Shown here piece after piece: positions 1-9,300 of a stretch of DNA of 64,000 bases; the first letter of the stretch is position 1, and each line of letters begins with the position of its first letter. The notes below the pieces were generated by a model. It did no database searches and was not told where the DNA came from. It saw nothing but the letters and a program-made list of their open reading frames with translations. The position numbers and the translations under genes are program-made. Location of the stretch: the NCBI RefSeq assembly GCF_030718205.1, contig NZ_JAUZQF010000021.1:1-64000 (forward strand), in the 5' to 3' direction. Origin of the DNA: Nonomuraea turcica. GTDB lineage: Bacteria; Actinomycetota; Actinomycetes; Streptosporangiales; Streptosporangiaceae.

Positions 1-64
1 CACCCTCACGGCCTTGTAGCGATCACTAGCGACTCGACACCGCACATGATCACTCAAGGCCGTC

Positions 65-568
65 TTGCTGTCCCCGAAACGATCAAACCCCGCTCAGCAC
101 AACAATCCGGAGGATAAAGAACAAGCTGAGTCGGTGTTCTGGGTGGGCTGTTTTCACCAGGTCGTACGGAGTGATCTCGATAGCGCCATTCCCCTCCTTG
201 AGCAGTCATACGACCTGGCCACGCTGGCGGGCGACCGGCATACCCAGTCGGAAGCGCTTCGGCACCTAGGGATTGCGGACCATTCCGCAGGTCGGTTGGA
301 TGCCGCCCGGGAGCGTTTGGAGGAATCGACGCGACTGCGCCGGGAAATCGGGCTGTTGGCTGGCGTCGCCGCAAATCAGGTAGGACTGATCTACATAGCC
401 GCTGCGCAAGGTCGGCGTGACGACGCGCTGGCGCTGGCGGAGGTGGCATATGCCACCGCCGAGGCCTGCGGGGCCCAACGCATCATGCGGCAGCTTGAGG
501 AAGCGCGTATCCAGATCATGGAGTCGGACGCCGATCATGGCCAGACCCGGGATCAGAAGGCACCCTGA
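65..568 (+). CDS. TPR-repeat protein, probably a truncated C-terminal fragment
   Basis: The 167-residue product consists of about four paired-helix units typical of tetratricopeptide repeats, for example SAIPLLEQSYDLATLAGD and GRLDAARERLEESTRLR. Such repeats usually form the C-terminal half of large actinobacterial AfsR/NB-ARC-type regulators. There is an in-frame stop just upstream, no clear ribosome-binding site, and the only start is a TTG, so this is more likely a remnant or a broken gene end than a complete gene. It stands alone in front of a converging acetyltransferase gene. No catalytic motif is present, and a partner-binding scaffold role is only inferred from the fold. Confidence 0.4.
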   Translation: MLSPKRSNPAQHNNPEDKEQAESVFWVGCFHQVVRSDLDSAIPLLEQSYDLATLAGDRHTQSEALRHLGIADHSAGRLDAARERLEESTRLRREIGLLAGVAANQVGLIYIAAAQGRRDDALALAEVAYATAEACGAQRIMRQLEEARIQIMESDADHGQTRDQKAP

Positions 569-777
569 GCCGCTAAAGCGCGGCGGGGACGCGTCGTGCT
601 CGTCCGGCTTTGACACTGCGCAGGCGTCCGGACCGAATCGGTCTGGTTCTTCGGGAGGGAATCGAGAGCGGGGCCTTTGAGGACCTAATGTGACCGCCGC
701 CGGCGGCCAGGGGCGGCCGCGTACTACCCCGCCCCTCCAACTCGCCCGAGCCGCCTGATCGGCGACAGAGCGGGACA

Positions 778-1587
778 TCAGGTCGAGGCAGTACGCGGCC
801 GGTGCTCGGCCAGCCAGACCTCGGCGAATGCGACGGCGTCAGCCAGGGAGAACAGCCGAGTCTCGGCCGCACCCACCTTGCCTTGGAACACCGGCCGCTC
901 CCTCTCGAAGGCCGCCCCCAGATCACCGAAGCGCTCGTCGCTGATCGAAATGTCACGCACGGTCCCCCAACGGCGTCCCTGCGGGGTCATGACCGCGAAG
1001 GAGTTATCGACCTGTGGCGCGGGAATCCGGTACTCGGCCAGATGGAACGCCGTGCACGTCGCGAAGCCCACGCCCAGGAGCAGGATCCGCGCCTCTGCTT
1101 CCTCCAGGCGGGCGAGCGGGCTTCGCTCGCCGAGTTGGCAGTTCAGCGTGTGGCCGTCCACGATCGCAGTGGCGCGCGGACCTAGGGCCGCGAAGGAAGT
1201 CTGCGGATGGGCGCTGCGGACGGCGCCCGGCCAATTGCGGACTGTCTCCGGGATGACACCGACACCGCGGGTTGGTGTCGTGCGCGGGTCATAGGGCGGC
1301 ATCGATGCACGGATATCCGCCCACCATGTCTCAGGCACCGGCGGATTGCCCCATTTCGCCGGATCCGAGTTGTCCCCCGAGTGTGTCGGCACCACCAAAG
1401 TCCCGTCGTCACCAAGGGCATCGAGCAACGCCTGAACGACGGCCTCAGGACCGCCGCAGACCCAGCCGAGCGAGCTGAGGGAGGAGTGCACGAGAAGGGT
1501 CTCACCAGGGAGAACGCCAATCTCACGCAACTCGGCGGCGAGTGATTCGCGCGTACACATCGGCCCGGTCAGGGGCGTCATCGACAT
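778..1587 (-). CDS. Aminoglycoside N(3)-acetyltransferase family (AAC(3)-like)
   Basis: This 269-residue protein has the full length and conserved blocks of the antibiotic_NAT family, which transfers acetyl from acetyl-CoA to the 3-amino group of 2-deoxystreptamine aminoglycosides. Visible are the N-terminal LLVHSSLSSLGWV block, the GTLVVPTH segment, the active-site stretch AHPQTSFAALG with its histidine, and LLGVG...FHLAEYR near residue 175. The start lacks a Shine-Dalgarno sequence, but a CATAAT -10-like hexamer lies 8 bases upstream (1596-1601), so it may be leaderless. Many actinomycete members are not proven resistance genes, so the true substrate is uncertain. Confidence 0.85.
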   Translation of the reverse strand: MSMTPLTGPMCTRESLAAELREIGVLPGETLLVHSSLSSLGWVCGGPEAVVQALLDALGDDGTLVVPTHSGDNSDPAKWGNPPVPETWWADIRASMPPYDPRTTPTRGVGVIPETVRNWPGAVRSAHPQTSFAALGPRATAIVDGHTLNCQLGERSPLARLEEAEARILLLGVGFATCTAFHLAEYRIPAPQVDNSFAVMTPQGRRWGTVRDISISDERFGDLGAAFERERPVFQGKVGAAETRLFSLADAVAFAEVWLAEHRPRTAST

Positions 1588-2120
1588 AACCGGTGATTAT
1601 GCATACCCCGAGATCCGCTTACCACTGAGTTTTGACAGCCTTCCGGCCCGAGCTGGCACACTTCTCCGGTCACGGGGACGAGCCGGTCAGCGCATGCGCG
1701 CGCGATCACAGAGCCGGCCTTACTACATGCCTCCGGTGGGGGCGCTCCGGCTCCGGGCAGTCAAGATCGTTCCCTGTCCGTCTGAGGGGTTGCCGTGGAA
1801 GCCTGCCCGCCTGCCGCCGTCCCAGGGCAAGCCCTAGCAGACCAGCCGCGGGGCCGCCTCCGCTCCATCACGGCCCTGGCACCGGGCGCGCGACTGGGCA
1901 GCCCCGCTACCTCTTCGGGTGGGACGACGGCTGACGGGCAGGTGGAGAGGGGCATGAAATCGCAGGTGGGATGGGCAGACGGGTTCACTGGCCGATCAAA
2001 CATACCGGCGATATACCCGCTCTCTCTAAGGTCCGACGGTGACATCCGGGTCGAGGGTTGGTACGACCGATCGACCGGGGACGTCGGCCACGGCTGGCCC
2101 AAACTCTAGAGGAGGCAACC
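1588..2120. other. 533-base gap with no convincing gene
   Basis: The short open frames here are arginine/proline-rich and look like chance frames in GC-rich DNA. The left edge holds the probable leaderless promoter of the acetyltransferase. The right edge carries the GGAGG ribosome-binding site (2111-2115) of the next gene. Nothing else is recognisable. Confidence 0.5.
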
Positions 2121-2576
2121 TTGAATGGTCTGGAATTCTATTTGCGTGGCGGAAGCGTCGAGTACCGATGCTCCGATGATCGGCTCGCTCCCCTCGCCGT
2201 CTTGCTCTCCTCCGACGTCGGAAACAACTTCGGACGCTGTTTGGACGTCCTCGACAGCGTGTCCAAGGCGACCGCGGGAGAGAAGGCGCAGGAGTACCCG
2301 GGAAACATCTACACCGCTATCTTCGTCGGCGACACGGTTCGCGTCGAGCACAACTTCTTGGAGGAAACGGCCGAATACGGCCTTGGTGATGTCCAGCGCG
2401 CGGCCGAGGAGTACTGGACGGTGCTGCTGCGAAAGCCTGACGATCCCAACTTCTCCCGTCATCTTCGCCCGGACCTCCCTGAATATCTCGCGTACCTGTA
2501 CTTCTGGGAAGAGACTTGGCAGGAACCTCATCCGTACCGCGGCCGGCTCGGCATTCCCGCGCAGGGATCAGAATGA
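2121..2576 (+). CDS. YacL-like (UPF0231-type) small protein
   Basis: The start is placed at a TTG because a perfect GGAGG lies five bases upstream (2111-2115); the open frame runs further 5' but without a signal. The 151-residue acidic product begins MNGLEFYLRGG and contains the pattern VRVEHNFLEETAEYGLGDV, resembling the YacL/UPF0231 family of uncharacterised proteins. In actinomycetes similar proteins often sit near polymorphic toxin or immunity genes; no such toxin is visible here. There is no signal peptide or membrane segment, so it is probably cytoplasmic. The family match is from pattern recognition only. Confidence 0.6.
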   Translation: MNGLEFYLRGGSVEYRCSDDRLAPLAVLLSSDVGNNFGRCLDVLDSVSKATAGEKAQEYPGNIYTAIFVGDTVRVEHNFLEETAEYGLGDVQRAAEEYWTVLLRKPDDPNFSRHLRPDLPEYLAYLYFWEETWQEPHPYRGRLGIPAQGSE

Positions 2577-2879
2577 TGAGCGGAAACGGGAGGAAATTGC
2601 GAGTTCTTGAATGCATCGGAAGTCGCTTTGTCGATTTCCCGCGTCTGCATGTCGTCGGGCCAGAAGGTGCTCCATCCTTGATTGCCGCGCTTGGCAAGCC
2701 AGGGTGGCGGCGGTGAGCGGTTCTTGAATTCGACGTAGCCCCTCGTACACGCCGGGAGCTTAATGGAGCTGAGGAACACAGTTCGGGCCCGAAGCTTCCA
2801 GCAGGTGACAAACTGAGTGACATCAGGGACGCTCACCACAGCACGACCCTGCACATGAGCGCACACTGTATGTAGGCCT

Positions 2880-3180
2880 GAGCAGCCAAAACGCCAGCTC
2901 CAGTGATCGAATAGCTACTCTTACAAGCGAGGGGTACCCCCGCATGTAGATCAGCGCGGCACAGACGGAATTGTGTCCCATCCGCTGCATGAGATCTTTG
3001 AGGCTCGCTCCGGAGCCGGCGGCGATCGCGTTGCCGGTATGGGTCGCCGGCTTCGGTGGGGATGGGGTGGTGATGAGTGTGGTCATCGCCGATTGGGGCG
3101 GTAGTCCTCAGATCCGCAGCGGCACCGGCAAGCGGGTGCGCCGATTCCAGCTCAGCAATCACCTTTGGCGGGCCTCTGGC
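2880..3180 (-). pseudogene. Remnant of a tyrosine recombinase (phage-type integrase) C-terminus
   Basis: On the minus strand a short frame contains HTGN followed by GASLKDLMQRMGH and AALIYMR (about 3038 to 2940). This is the signature of the C-terminal catalytic domain of XerC-like site-specific integrases: the HxxR-box region, the helix with MGH, and the Tyr nucleophile in ALIY. Just upstream, in another frame, PPKVIAELES resembles the preceding part of the same domain, so the gene is frameshifted and internally deleted. The N-terminal and core-binding domains are missing, and so is the tail after the tyrosine. It marks a former integrated element. Confidence 0.65.
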
Positions 3181-3296
3181 GCAGCTTCGGCGGACCGGAA
3201 TCATCCAATCGCGCTCAATAGGGTGCGGTTGTCTGATTGATGGTCTGCTGATCGAGCGCCTCGCGCGCCGTCTCAAAGCTGCCGCCACCGCCCATG

Positions 3297-3364
3297 AGCT
3301 GGGAGAGACGGTTTACCTTGAGCAAGGCCGGGCCGTCCCCACTGAGTGAACATCTGGGTGACCA
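3297..3364 (+). repeat. Copy 1 of a diverged 68-bp duplicated gene 3' end
   Basis: This stretch is similar, at about three bases in four, to 3968-4035. Read on the plus strand it ends an open frame with ATAHELGETVYLEQGRAVPTE followed by TGA; the similarity continues past the stop codon. It therefore looks like the 3' end of a coding gene whose body has been lost. The parent family was not identified. Confidence 0.55.
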
Positions 3365-3450
3365 TGGTCTGGAGCGAGGAGGCAGTCGGGGATCTCGGTG
3401 GAACGTTTGCCCAGGTAGGGGCTCAAATTCCTCCAAACGGGTGGGCGCGC

Positions 3451-3759
3451 TCAAGATCTGTGGCGGGAGGTCATCGCCGAGAGCAAGAACCACGAACCCG
3501 CCACGGTGCATCCCATCGCCAGAAAGATCAGCGCCAGGGACAATGCGTGTGACCAGCCCATCACCATATTGGACAGCGACAGGAAAACGGAGAAGAGACC
3601 CATGAATAGTTGTCCCAAGCCGTGACGGCGCGGCTCATATTGCGTACGCCTGCCCCTTAACGGGCGAGGGAGTCGCTTAATAGCGAGTGTGTATATCCCG
3701 GATGCAGCAACGACGCACCCGAGCCCTAATGCGACTGCCCATGCCACTGTGAAGTCCAC
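3451..3759 (-). CDS. Small three-helix membrane protein
   Basis: The product has three hydrophobic segments (about residues 4-25, 45-65 and 72-95 of 102) separated by a basic loop with RPLRGRR, so it should be an integral membrane protein. The GTG at 3759 is preferred over the ATG at 3810 because AGGAGC lies eight bases upstream of the GTG, whereas the ATG has AGG directly abutting it. No family was recognised. It lies between two copies of a duplicated gene end and near an integrase remnant, so it may be part of the accessory DNA. Confidence 0.55.
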   Translation of the reverse strand: MDFTVAWAVALGLGCVVAASGIYTLAIKRLPRPLRGRRTQYEPRRHGLGQLFMGLFSVFLSLSNMVMGWSHALSLALIFLAMGCTVAGSWFLLSAMTSRHRS

Positions 3760-3967
3760 TTGAGTCAGCTCCTGGGGTCGCGGAGGTAAGCCCCCTCTTT
3801 CGGAGGTCATCCTGCCGGATCGCTTTGATGAAGATCAAGCGGGGCGCACTGCCGTACGGCGGCTCGTCGCTTGCCTAAACGCCCGGCATGCCGATCCGAG
3901 GGTCTGTCCCGGGCGGCAGCACCATTACGCTGTGGCGCCTTCGGGCCAACCGCAGCCACGGCACGGG

Positions 3968-4035
3968 AGCTGGGTAGGCGGTCTTCCTGGAGCACGACCG
4001 GGCCGTTCCCGCTGAGTGACTATCTGAGCGACTCT
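3968..4035 (+). repeat. Copy 2 of the duplicated gene 3' end
   Basis: This is the counterpart of 3297-3364. In one frame it encodes AVFLEHDRAVPAE then TGA, parallel to TVYLEQGRAVPTE then TGA in copy 1; the preceding ATARELG matches ATAHELG but is shifted by a one-base deletion. Both copies are therefore decayed tails of related genes. Confidence 0.55.
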
Positions 4036-4073
4036 CCCCAAGCGTGTCCGAACCGGAGGTTCGGGGCTGCAGG

Positions 4074-4802
4074 TTACCGAGGCCGGTGGCCCTTCCTTTT
4101 GCGGCTGGCCGGCACGGCCCGGCGGCCGGAGCCCTTCTGTGCGGGCTTTTGCGCCTGCCGCTGTGCCGGTTTCTCCGCAGGGGAGGCGGGGGTGCGGCCT
4201 CGCGAGCTGTTCACTGTCCGGCCGCGGACGATGCCGATGAAGTCTTCCACCAGGTCAGTGGTCGCGTCCGTGGGCCAGGCCAGCGCGACCTGAGACTGTG
4301 GCGCGTCCGGCACCGGCCGGTACGTGAGGTCCTTGCGGTGGTGGAGGCGTGCCAGCGACTGCGGAACCAGGAGAAGCCCCGTGCCGGTAGCTACCAACTC
4401 GACCGCGTTCGCCGTTGTGTCGGGGCGGGTGAACGCGGGTAGCCCGGGCCGGACCGTCCACTCGATGGTGTCGTCCAGAGGATGGAACACCTCGTCCTCG
4501 CTCAGGTCGGCCATGGCCACCTCGTCGGCGGCGGTCACCGCGTGGTCCTTGGGCGCCACGACCACCGTGGTCTCCACGTAGAGAGGAATCACGCTGAGGC
4601 CGTCCCGGTCGATCGGCAGCCTGACGAATCCGGCGTCGGCGCCGCCATCCCGCAGGAGTCCCACCACCTCGGCGGTGGGAACCGTGATCAGGGTAATCGG
4701 CACGCCGGGCATCCTCTCGGTCCAGACGTTGACCCATTTCGCGGGTGTCACCCCGGGCACGTACGCCAGCCGGAACGCTCTGCCGGTCTCCCCATCAGTC
4801 AC
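4074..4802 (-). CDS. LysR-type substrate-binding domain protein without an HTH
   Basis: The 242-residue protein starts directly in a periplasmic-binding-like fold typical of the effector half of LysR regulators (FRLAYVPGVTPAKWVN, then GGADAGFVRLP, then VELVATGTGLLLVPQSLA). No N-terminal winged helix is present, and the open frame cannot be extended to supply one. After residue about 195 comes a lysine/arginine-rich low-complexity tail that could bind nucleic acid. It is divergent, 54 bases apart, from the DUF5997 gene; this pairing is known from other actinobacteria. It may act as a ligand sensor for its neighbour, but no function is established. Confidence 0.75.
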   Translation of the reverse strand: MTDGETGRAFRLAYVPGVTPAKWVNVWTERMPGVPITLITVPTAEVVGLLRDGGADAGFVRLPIDRDGLSVIPLYVETTVVVAPKDHAVTAADEVAMADLSEDEVFHPLDDTIEWTVRPGLPAFTRPDTTANAVELVATGTGLLLVPQSLARLHHRKDLTYRPVPDAPQSQVALAWPTDATTDLVEDFIGIVRGRTVNSSRGRTPASPAEKPAQRQAQKPAQKGSGRRAVPASRKRKGHRPR

Positions 4803-4856
4803 TTCCTCAGGGTACCGATGTCAGGAAACCCGTTCCGACTGACTACCCTTGGCGTT

Positions 4857-5228
4857 ATGACCTCGCCCAAATCGAAGACTACCCAGACGATGAAGCCCGA
4901 GACCGCGGCCAAGAAGCTGGGTGTCCTCCTCTCGGCCACTCCCGCCGAGTTCCAGGAGGGTGTCGTCTCCAGGGACGAGCTGAACGAATTGCAGTCGAGG
5001 CCACCCGCCTGGCTCGCTGACCTGCGCCGTAACGGCCCGCACCCCAAGCAGGTCGTCGCGGCGAAGCTCGGGGTCTCCATTTCCGGCCTGGCCCGAGGCG
5101 GGATCACCGAACCGCTCACCACCGCTGAGATCGATGCGCTGAAAGCGGAGAACCCGGCGTGGCTGGAGCGCGAGCGGTCCATCCAGGCCGAGACCCGTAA
5201 AGAGGCACTCCGCCTCAAGCAACGCTAG
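4857..5228 (+). CDS. DUF5997 family protein
   Basis: The 123-residue product is basic and highly charged. It has a KPETAAKKLGVLL start block, a central PAWLADLRRNGPHPKQVVAAKLG segment resembling a helix-turn-helix-like unit, and a lysine/arginine-rich helical end. This matches DUF5997, a small actinobacterial family of unknown function usually encoded beside a LysR-like effector-domain gene, as here. The ATG at 4857 is the first codon consistent with the family N-terminus. The shared 54-base spacer implies divergent promoters. Confidence 0.7.
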   Translation: MTSPKSKTTQTMKPETAAKKLGVLLSATPAEFQEGVVSRDELNELQSRPPAWLADLRRNGPHPKQVVAAKLGVSISGLARGGITEPLTTAEIDALKAENPAWLERERSIQAETRKEALRLKQR

Positions 5229-5246
5229 ACGTGCGACCAACTCGTT

Positions 5247-5333
5247 CACGTGCCGGCTTATGAATACACGTGCCGGCTCATGAGTAAATGTAACCGCGAT
5301 CTGGTTACATTTGCTCGAGTTCTGGTTACATTT
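5247..5333. repeat. Cluster of short tandem, direct and inverted repeats (possible IS21-type end)
   Basis: Two tandem 20-bp units (5247-5266 and 5267-5286) beginning CACGTGCCGGCT differ at two positions. They run directly into AAATGTAACC (5286-5295), which is inverted as GGTTACATTT at 5303-5312. CTGGTTACATTT occurs as direct repeats at 5301-5312 and 5322-5333. Nested repeats of this style are typical of the multiple transposase-binding sites at IS21-family ends. No istA/istB genes are present, so this would be a solo or remnant end. Copy number elsewhere is unknown. Confidence 0.6.
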
Positions 5334-5442
5334 CATCCTGGCCCGGCAGGTCCCACCCTTTCTGTGAGGAGCTCGGTGGTGGGCGTCCGTGGGGCTTGAG
5401 TTCGGGTCGACTCTTCGTGCCACCAGACCAAAGCTGATTGGT

Positions 5443-6201
5443 CTAGGGCAGCCAGTCCTGGAGGCCGGGAAGATGCCCGAGCTCGGACTCGATGCGCCGT
5501 CGGTCCTCGGCGGACAGTTCGAGCCCGCGCAGGTCCTCCAGCCACGGCGCGGTGGGCTCGCCGAGGGCCGTGGCCAGGTCGATCAGGTGACACAGAGCCA
5601 GGGCTCTCTCAACCACCGGGGCGTCCGCGCTGTGCCGCCGTACCGCGGATTTGAGCGCACGGAAGGCCTGTAGGTCATCGTTTTTGAACTCGCGCAGGAT
5701 CCGGGCGTTGTCAAGCGCCTTGGCCAGGCCTGTCAGCTGTTTCGACCCGCCGTATTCCAGCTCGGCCGGCTCGTCTCGCTGGATGAAGATGATCGAGTTA
5801 CCTGAAGGATCGACCAGCGTGAACCGGCTCGCTCCCGGCCGATACCGAGTGATTCGCGGACGCCCGGAACTCAGGATCTTCCCGTATGCCCGGCGCATCG
5901 CCGCGACGAACGCCGCGTGATACGGCGCCACGGCGTCGACCATGACCAGGCAGCCCCCCAGATCCTCCCGGGCCGGATCCAGGTCTTTGGGGGTTGCCAC
6001 GAAATGCAGTTGGAATCCGCTCCACCGCATCGCCAGATACACATACGGCTTGGTCTGCTGGTAAATCGCCTCGAATCCGAGCGCCTCATAGAACGCGCAG
6101 GTCTCCTCCACCGACGCGCACAACATCGTCGGCACGGTGGTCTCGCTCGGTCGAATTGTCGGCTCACCCGGCCACTCCACGTTTTCGGTCACGCGGGGCA
6201 T
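5443..6201 (-). CDS. VOC/glyoxalase-fold protein with a C-terminal helical extension
   Basis: Residues about 20-145 form a vicinal-oxygen-chelate domain: a CASVEETCAFYEALGFEA start, an LHFVATPKDLD strand, and the closing strand RFTLVDPSGNSIIFIQ. Residues about 150-252 are an added helical region (LAKALDNARILREF, then SAEDRRRIESELGHLPGLQDW) not found in simple glyoxalases. VOC proteins include resistance proteins that sequester drugs, lyases and dioxygenases; the metal ligands cannot be assigned with confidence. The ribosome-binding site is weak (AAGG abutting the ATG), so the exact start is uncertain. No partner gene is evident. Confidence 0.7.
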   Translation of the reverse strand: MPRVTENVEWPGEPTIRPSETTVPTMLCASVEETCAFYEALGFEAIYQQTKPYVYLAMRWSGFQLHFVATPKDLDPAREDLGGCLVMVDAVAPYHAAFVAAMRRAYGKILSSGRPRITRYRPGASRFTLVDPSGNSIIFIQRDEPAELEYGGSKQLTGLAKALDNARILREFKNDDLQAFRALKSAVRRHSADAPVVERALALCHLIDLATALGEPTAPWLEDLRGLELSAEDRRRIESELGHLPGLQDWLP

Positions 6202-6343
6202 CCTTGCAAAAGTTCGGAAGACTCGCCTATGGATCGTTCCAAAGGGCCTTCCGAATTCCGGGAATCCGCCGGGTGGCCTTGGAGCCGGCCTCCGGCTTCA
6301 AGGCCACCCGGCGTCCTCCGCGGGACGGCGATGTGCGGTCGCT

Positions 6344-9300
6344 TCAGGTACGCAACGTGACCTGGTCGAATACGGCGGTGGCGAGGGTGTCCGGGCTTCC
6401 GGACGTCACGGCGAGGCCCGCATAGTACGGGGCGTCGCCGAAGGCCGCCAGGGTGTCCTGGCCCACCGTCGTCCAGGTCTCGCCGTCGCCCGACACGGAG
6501 GCGGTGAAGACCAGGCCCGCGCGCCGCAGCCGGAGCCACACCGGGCCGCCGGAGAACGACGGACCGTTCACCGCGGGTGCGCTGCCGGCCACCTTGGTGC
6601 GCCGGATCAACTGGCACACACCGCTTCCTCCCGCGGCCACCACCGTCCCGGCCATCAGGTCGAAGGGATTGAGCGACTTCGCCATCACCACCCCGATTCG
6701 GCCAGGTGCGCCGGTCGGCCGGGTCAGCCGGGCCGTGAGCTCCGCGTCCTGGGTCAGTGGCACGTAGGCGAAGTGGGCGCTCGCGCCCTGCCCGTTGACG
6801 TTGAGGTCGACGCCCGCGCCTCGCACGGTGAAGACCCCGTTGTCATGGTGGGTGATCCCAGGTGTGCGGACGAACGCCACGCCGTACGTACCGAGAAGCC
6901 GCTCGTCGTGGACGACATCGCCGAGGTCACGGTACGCCCAGGGGGCGGGTGGGGCGGCGGCCACGGACAGCGCCAGTGCCGCCGTTGCCGAGCCTTTCGC
7001 GTTCTCAGCCGTCAGCTGGACGGTGTACTCCCCGGCCGCAGCAGGGGTGCCGGAGAGGAGGCCGGTCCGGGGATCCAGGGTCAGCCCGCCGGGCAATCCT
7101 GTTGCGGTGAACCGCACGGGATCGCCTGTGGCGCGTACGACGAGGCGGAACGGCTGCGCGGCGTTGCCGTACAGGGCCTTCGGGACGGACAGCGCGGGCG
7201 CCGCGGACGGCTGGGGCATCTGGGCGCTCACCGGACGTGAACGCGGCCCCGTTCCGGCCGTGTTGTTGCGCGCGACCACGTAGTGATACGTGCGACCGGG
7301 CACGCCGGTGGCGTCCCTGAACCGGGTGCGGGTTCCGAAGCCGATCGGGGCGATGCCGGGGGCCAGCACCCGGTAGGGGCCGCGCTCGGTGTCCCCGCGC
7401 CACACCGTGTACCGCCCCGACAGGTCGTGGTCCCGCCACTCGAGCTCGACCGCGGAGCCGTCCGCTGCCGCCTGCACCACGCTCACGCCGCCCTGCGGCT
7501 CCGGGACCGACCAGCCGGTGCTGCCGCCCTCGACCGTGATGTTGTCCAAGCAGGCCGTGCCGGTCTCCGCGTAGTCCTCGGACACCCCCAGGCAGGAGGT
7601 GAAGGCGAGCCCCACCAGGGCGTGCCGGCCCAGCGGCAGGTCGTCCGATCCCACTGTGGCCCACTCGTGTCCGTCCGGTGAGATCTCACCCGTGAGGCGG
7701 TCTCCCTTGCGCGTGATCCGCACCCAGTAGGGCATCCGGAGCCGGTAGCCGTCGCCCGCCGCTTCCACATAGGGGGATTCCAGTGGCGTCGCCGACTCGG
7801 GCAGCGGCCCGAGTTCGGAGATCGGGAAAGCGGCGTTCACCGTGATTGCCGGGCGCTGTGATGGCGGCACGGGGAGGGAGCCGGTGCCGCGCGTGGCGCC
7901 GCCGGTAGCTGCCCGCATCGTCCACACCCCGCTCCAGGCGTGCAGGGGCAGACCCTGCAGCAGCATCGCCGCGTGGGGGGCGCCCGCTTCCAGGGAGCCG
8001 CGCACCATGACGCCCACCTGGGAGTACTGCGAGCTGAGCGGGTACACGATCCGGGCCGTGACGGCCCCGTCCCCTGTGAGCGGCAGCCAGGCGAAGCGGA
8101 AGGAGTCGGCGTCGCCGGCGATTCCGGCGCCGCCGGCCTCCATGGTGATGCGCTCACCGTCGTACCCGGTCGAGCCCTTCGGCCGGGCATCACCGATGTC
8201 GCCGGTACGCCACGGAGCGGGCAGTCCCGGGGCGGCCACGACGGGCAGCGACCGAGGACCGGCGCCTTGGCCGGCCGACGCCGTGACCGTGTACGCGTAC
8301 GCACGACTCGAGGCCGCGGTGCGGTCCGTGTACGAGGTCGTGGTGAGCCCTTCCGCGAGCATTGTGTACGTGTCGGCCTCCGGCTCCTTCCGCCACACCG
8401 CGTAGGTCTGGGCTCCGACGACCGCCGGCCACGCCACGTCGATACCCGCGCCGCCGGACGCCGCCGTCACCCCGGCCGGAGCGGTGGGCGCTCCCGTCGG
8501 CAGGCCGGAGCCGCGCTCCGTACCGGCGAAGGTGAGGGTTCCCCATGACGGGTGGTCGTCGTTGTAGCCCTCGACCACGCGCGTCCCGCCCGCACCCCGG
8601 AAGATCACCTTCTCGGTGTTGGGAGCGGGCTTGCCGAGGCGTCCCGCGTAGTGGGCGTAGGCCATCTCCCACAGCGGCCGGAACACTCCGCGCTGCCGGT
8701 TGGAGACGGCCGTCTTGATGTACTTGCCGGTCCGGTCGAGGTCGGGTGTGAACGGCACGGAGTCGTCGCCGAGGTTGTATCGGGCGAAATACTCGAAGTT
8801 GGCGAGGATCCGGTCCTCCGCGTAGCCGAACAGGTCCACGCCCTGCTGCCAGGCGACCTGGGCAGCGTCCGCGAGCAGTCCGACCGCGAGCTGCTCGTGG
8901 GCCTGATCACGGCCGGACTCCTGACCCTGACCGGCAGCCGTGACGATGCGGCCCAGGACGGAGCCGTTGCCGGCGCCGGCCGTCGCGAACCGCATGGCGT
9001 CCTCGAACATCACCCGGTCGTCGCAGAAGACGGCGATGGCGAGGATCGTGCGGAGTGCGGCGAGGTCCCAGTTGCCGTTGGCGTACAGGCAGTAGCCGGA
9101 GACGGCCGGATACCACACCTCGGTGAAGGAGCGGACGCAGCGCTGCACCGACGCCTCGGGCCAGCCGTCGTAGCCGCTGTGCCGGAGGATCTCGGCGGCG
9201 TTGACGAGCTTGAAACCCTGCAGGCCGGCGCCGAGCTGCCCGTCCGCGCCGGTGATGCCGGTGAGGGAGGCGGCCCAGGCGTCCAGGATGTCACGAGCCT

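Noticed and set aside
1632..1637. TTGACA as a plus-strand -35 box
   Set aside because: No -10-like hexamer follows at 16-19 bases and no plus-strand gene begins nearby.
5247..5333. CRISPR array
   Set aside because: The repeats are abutting or overlapping with no uniform spacers, and no cas gene is present.
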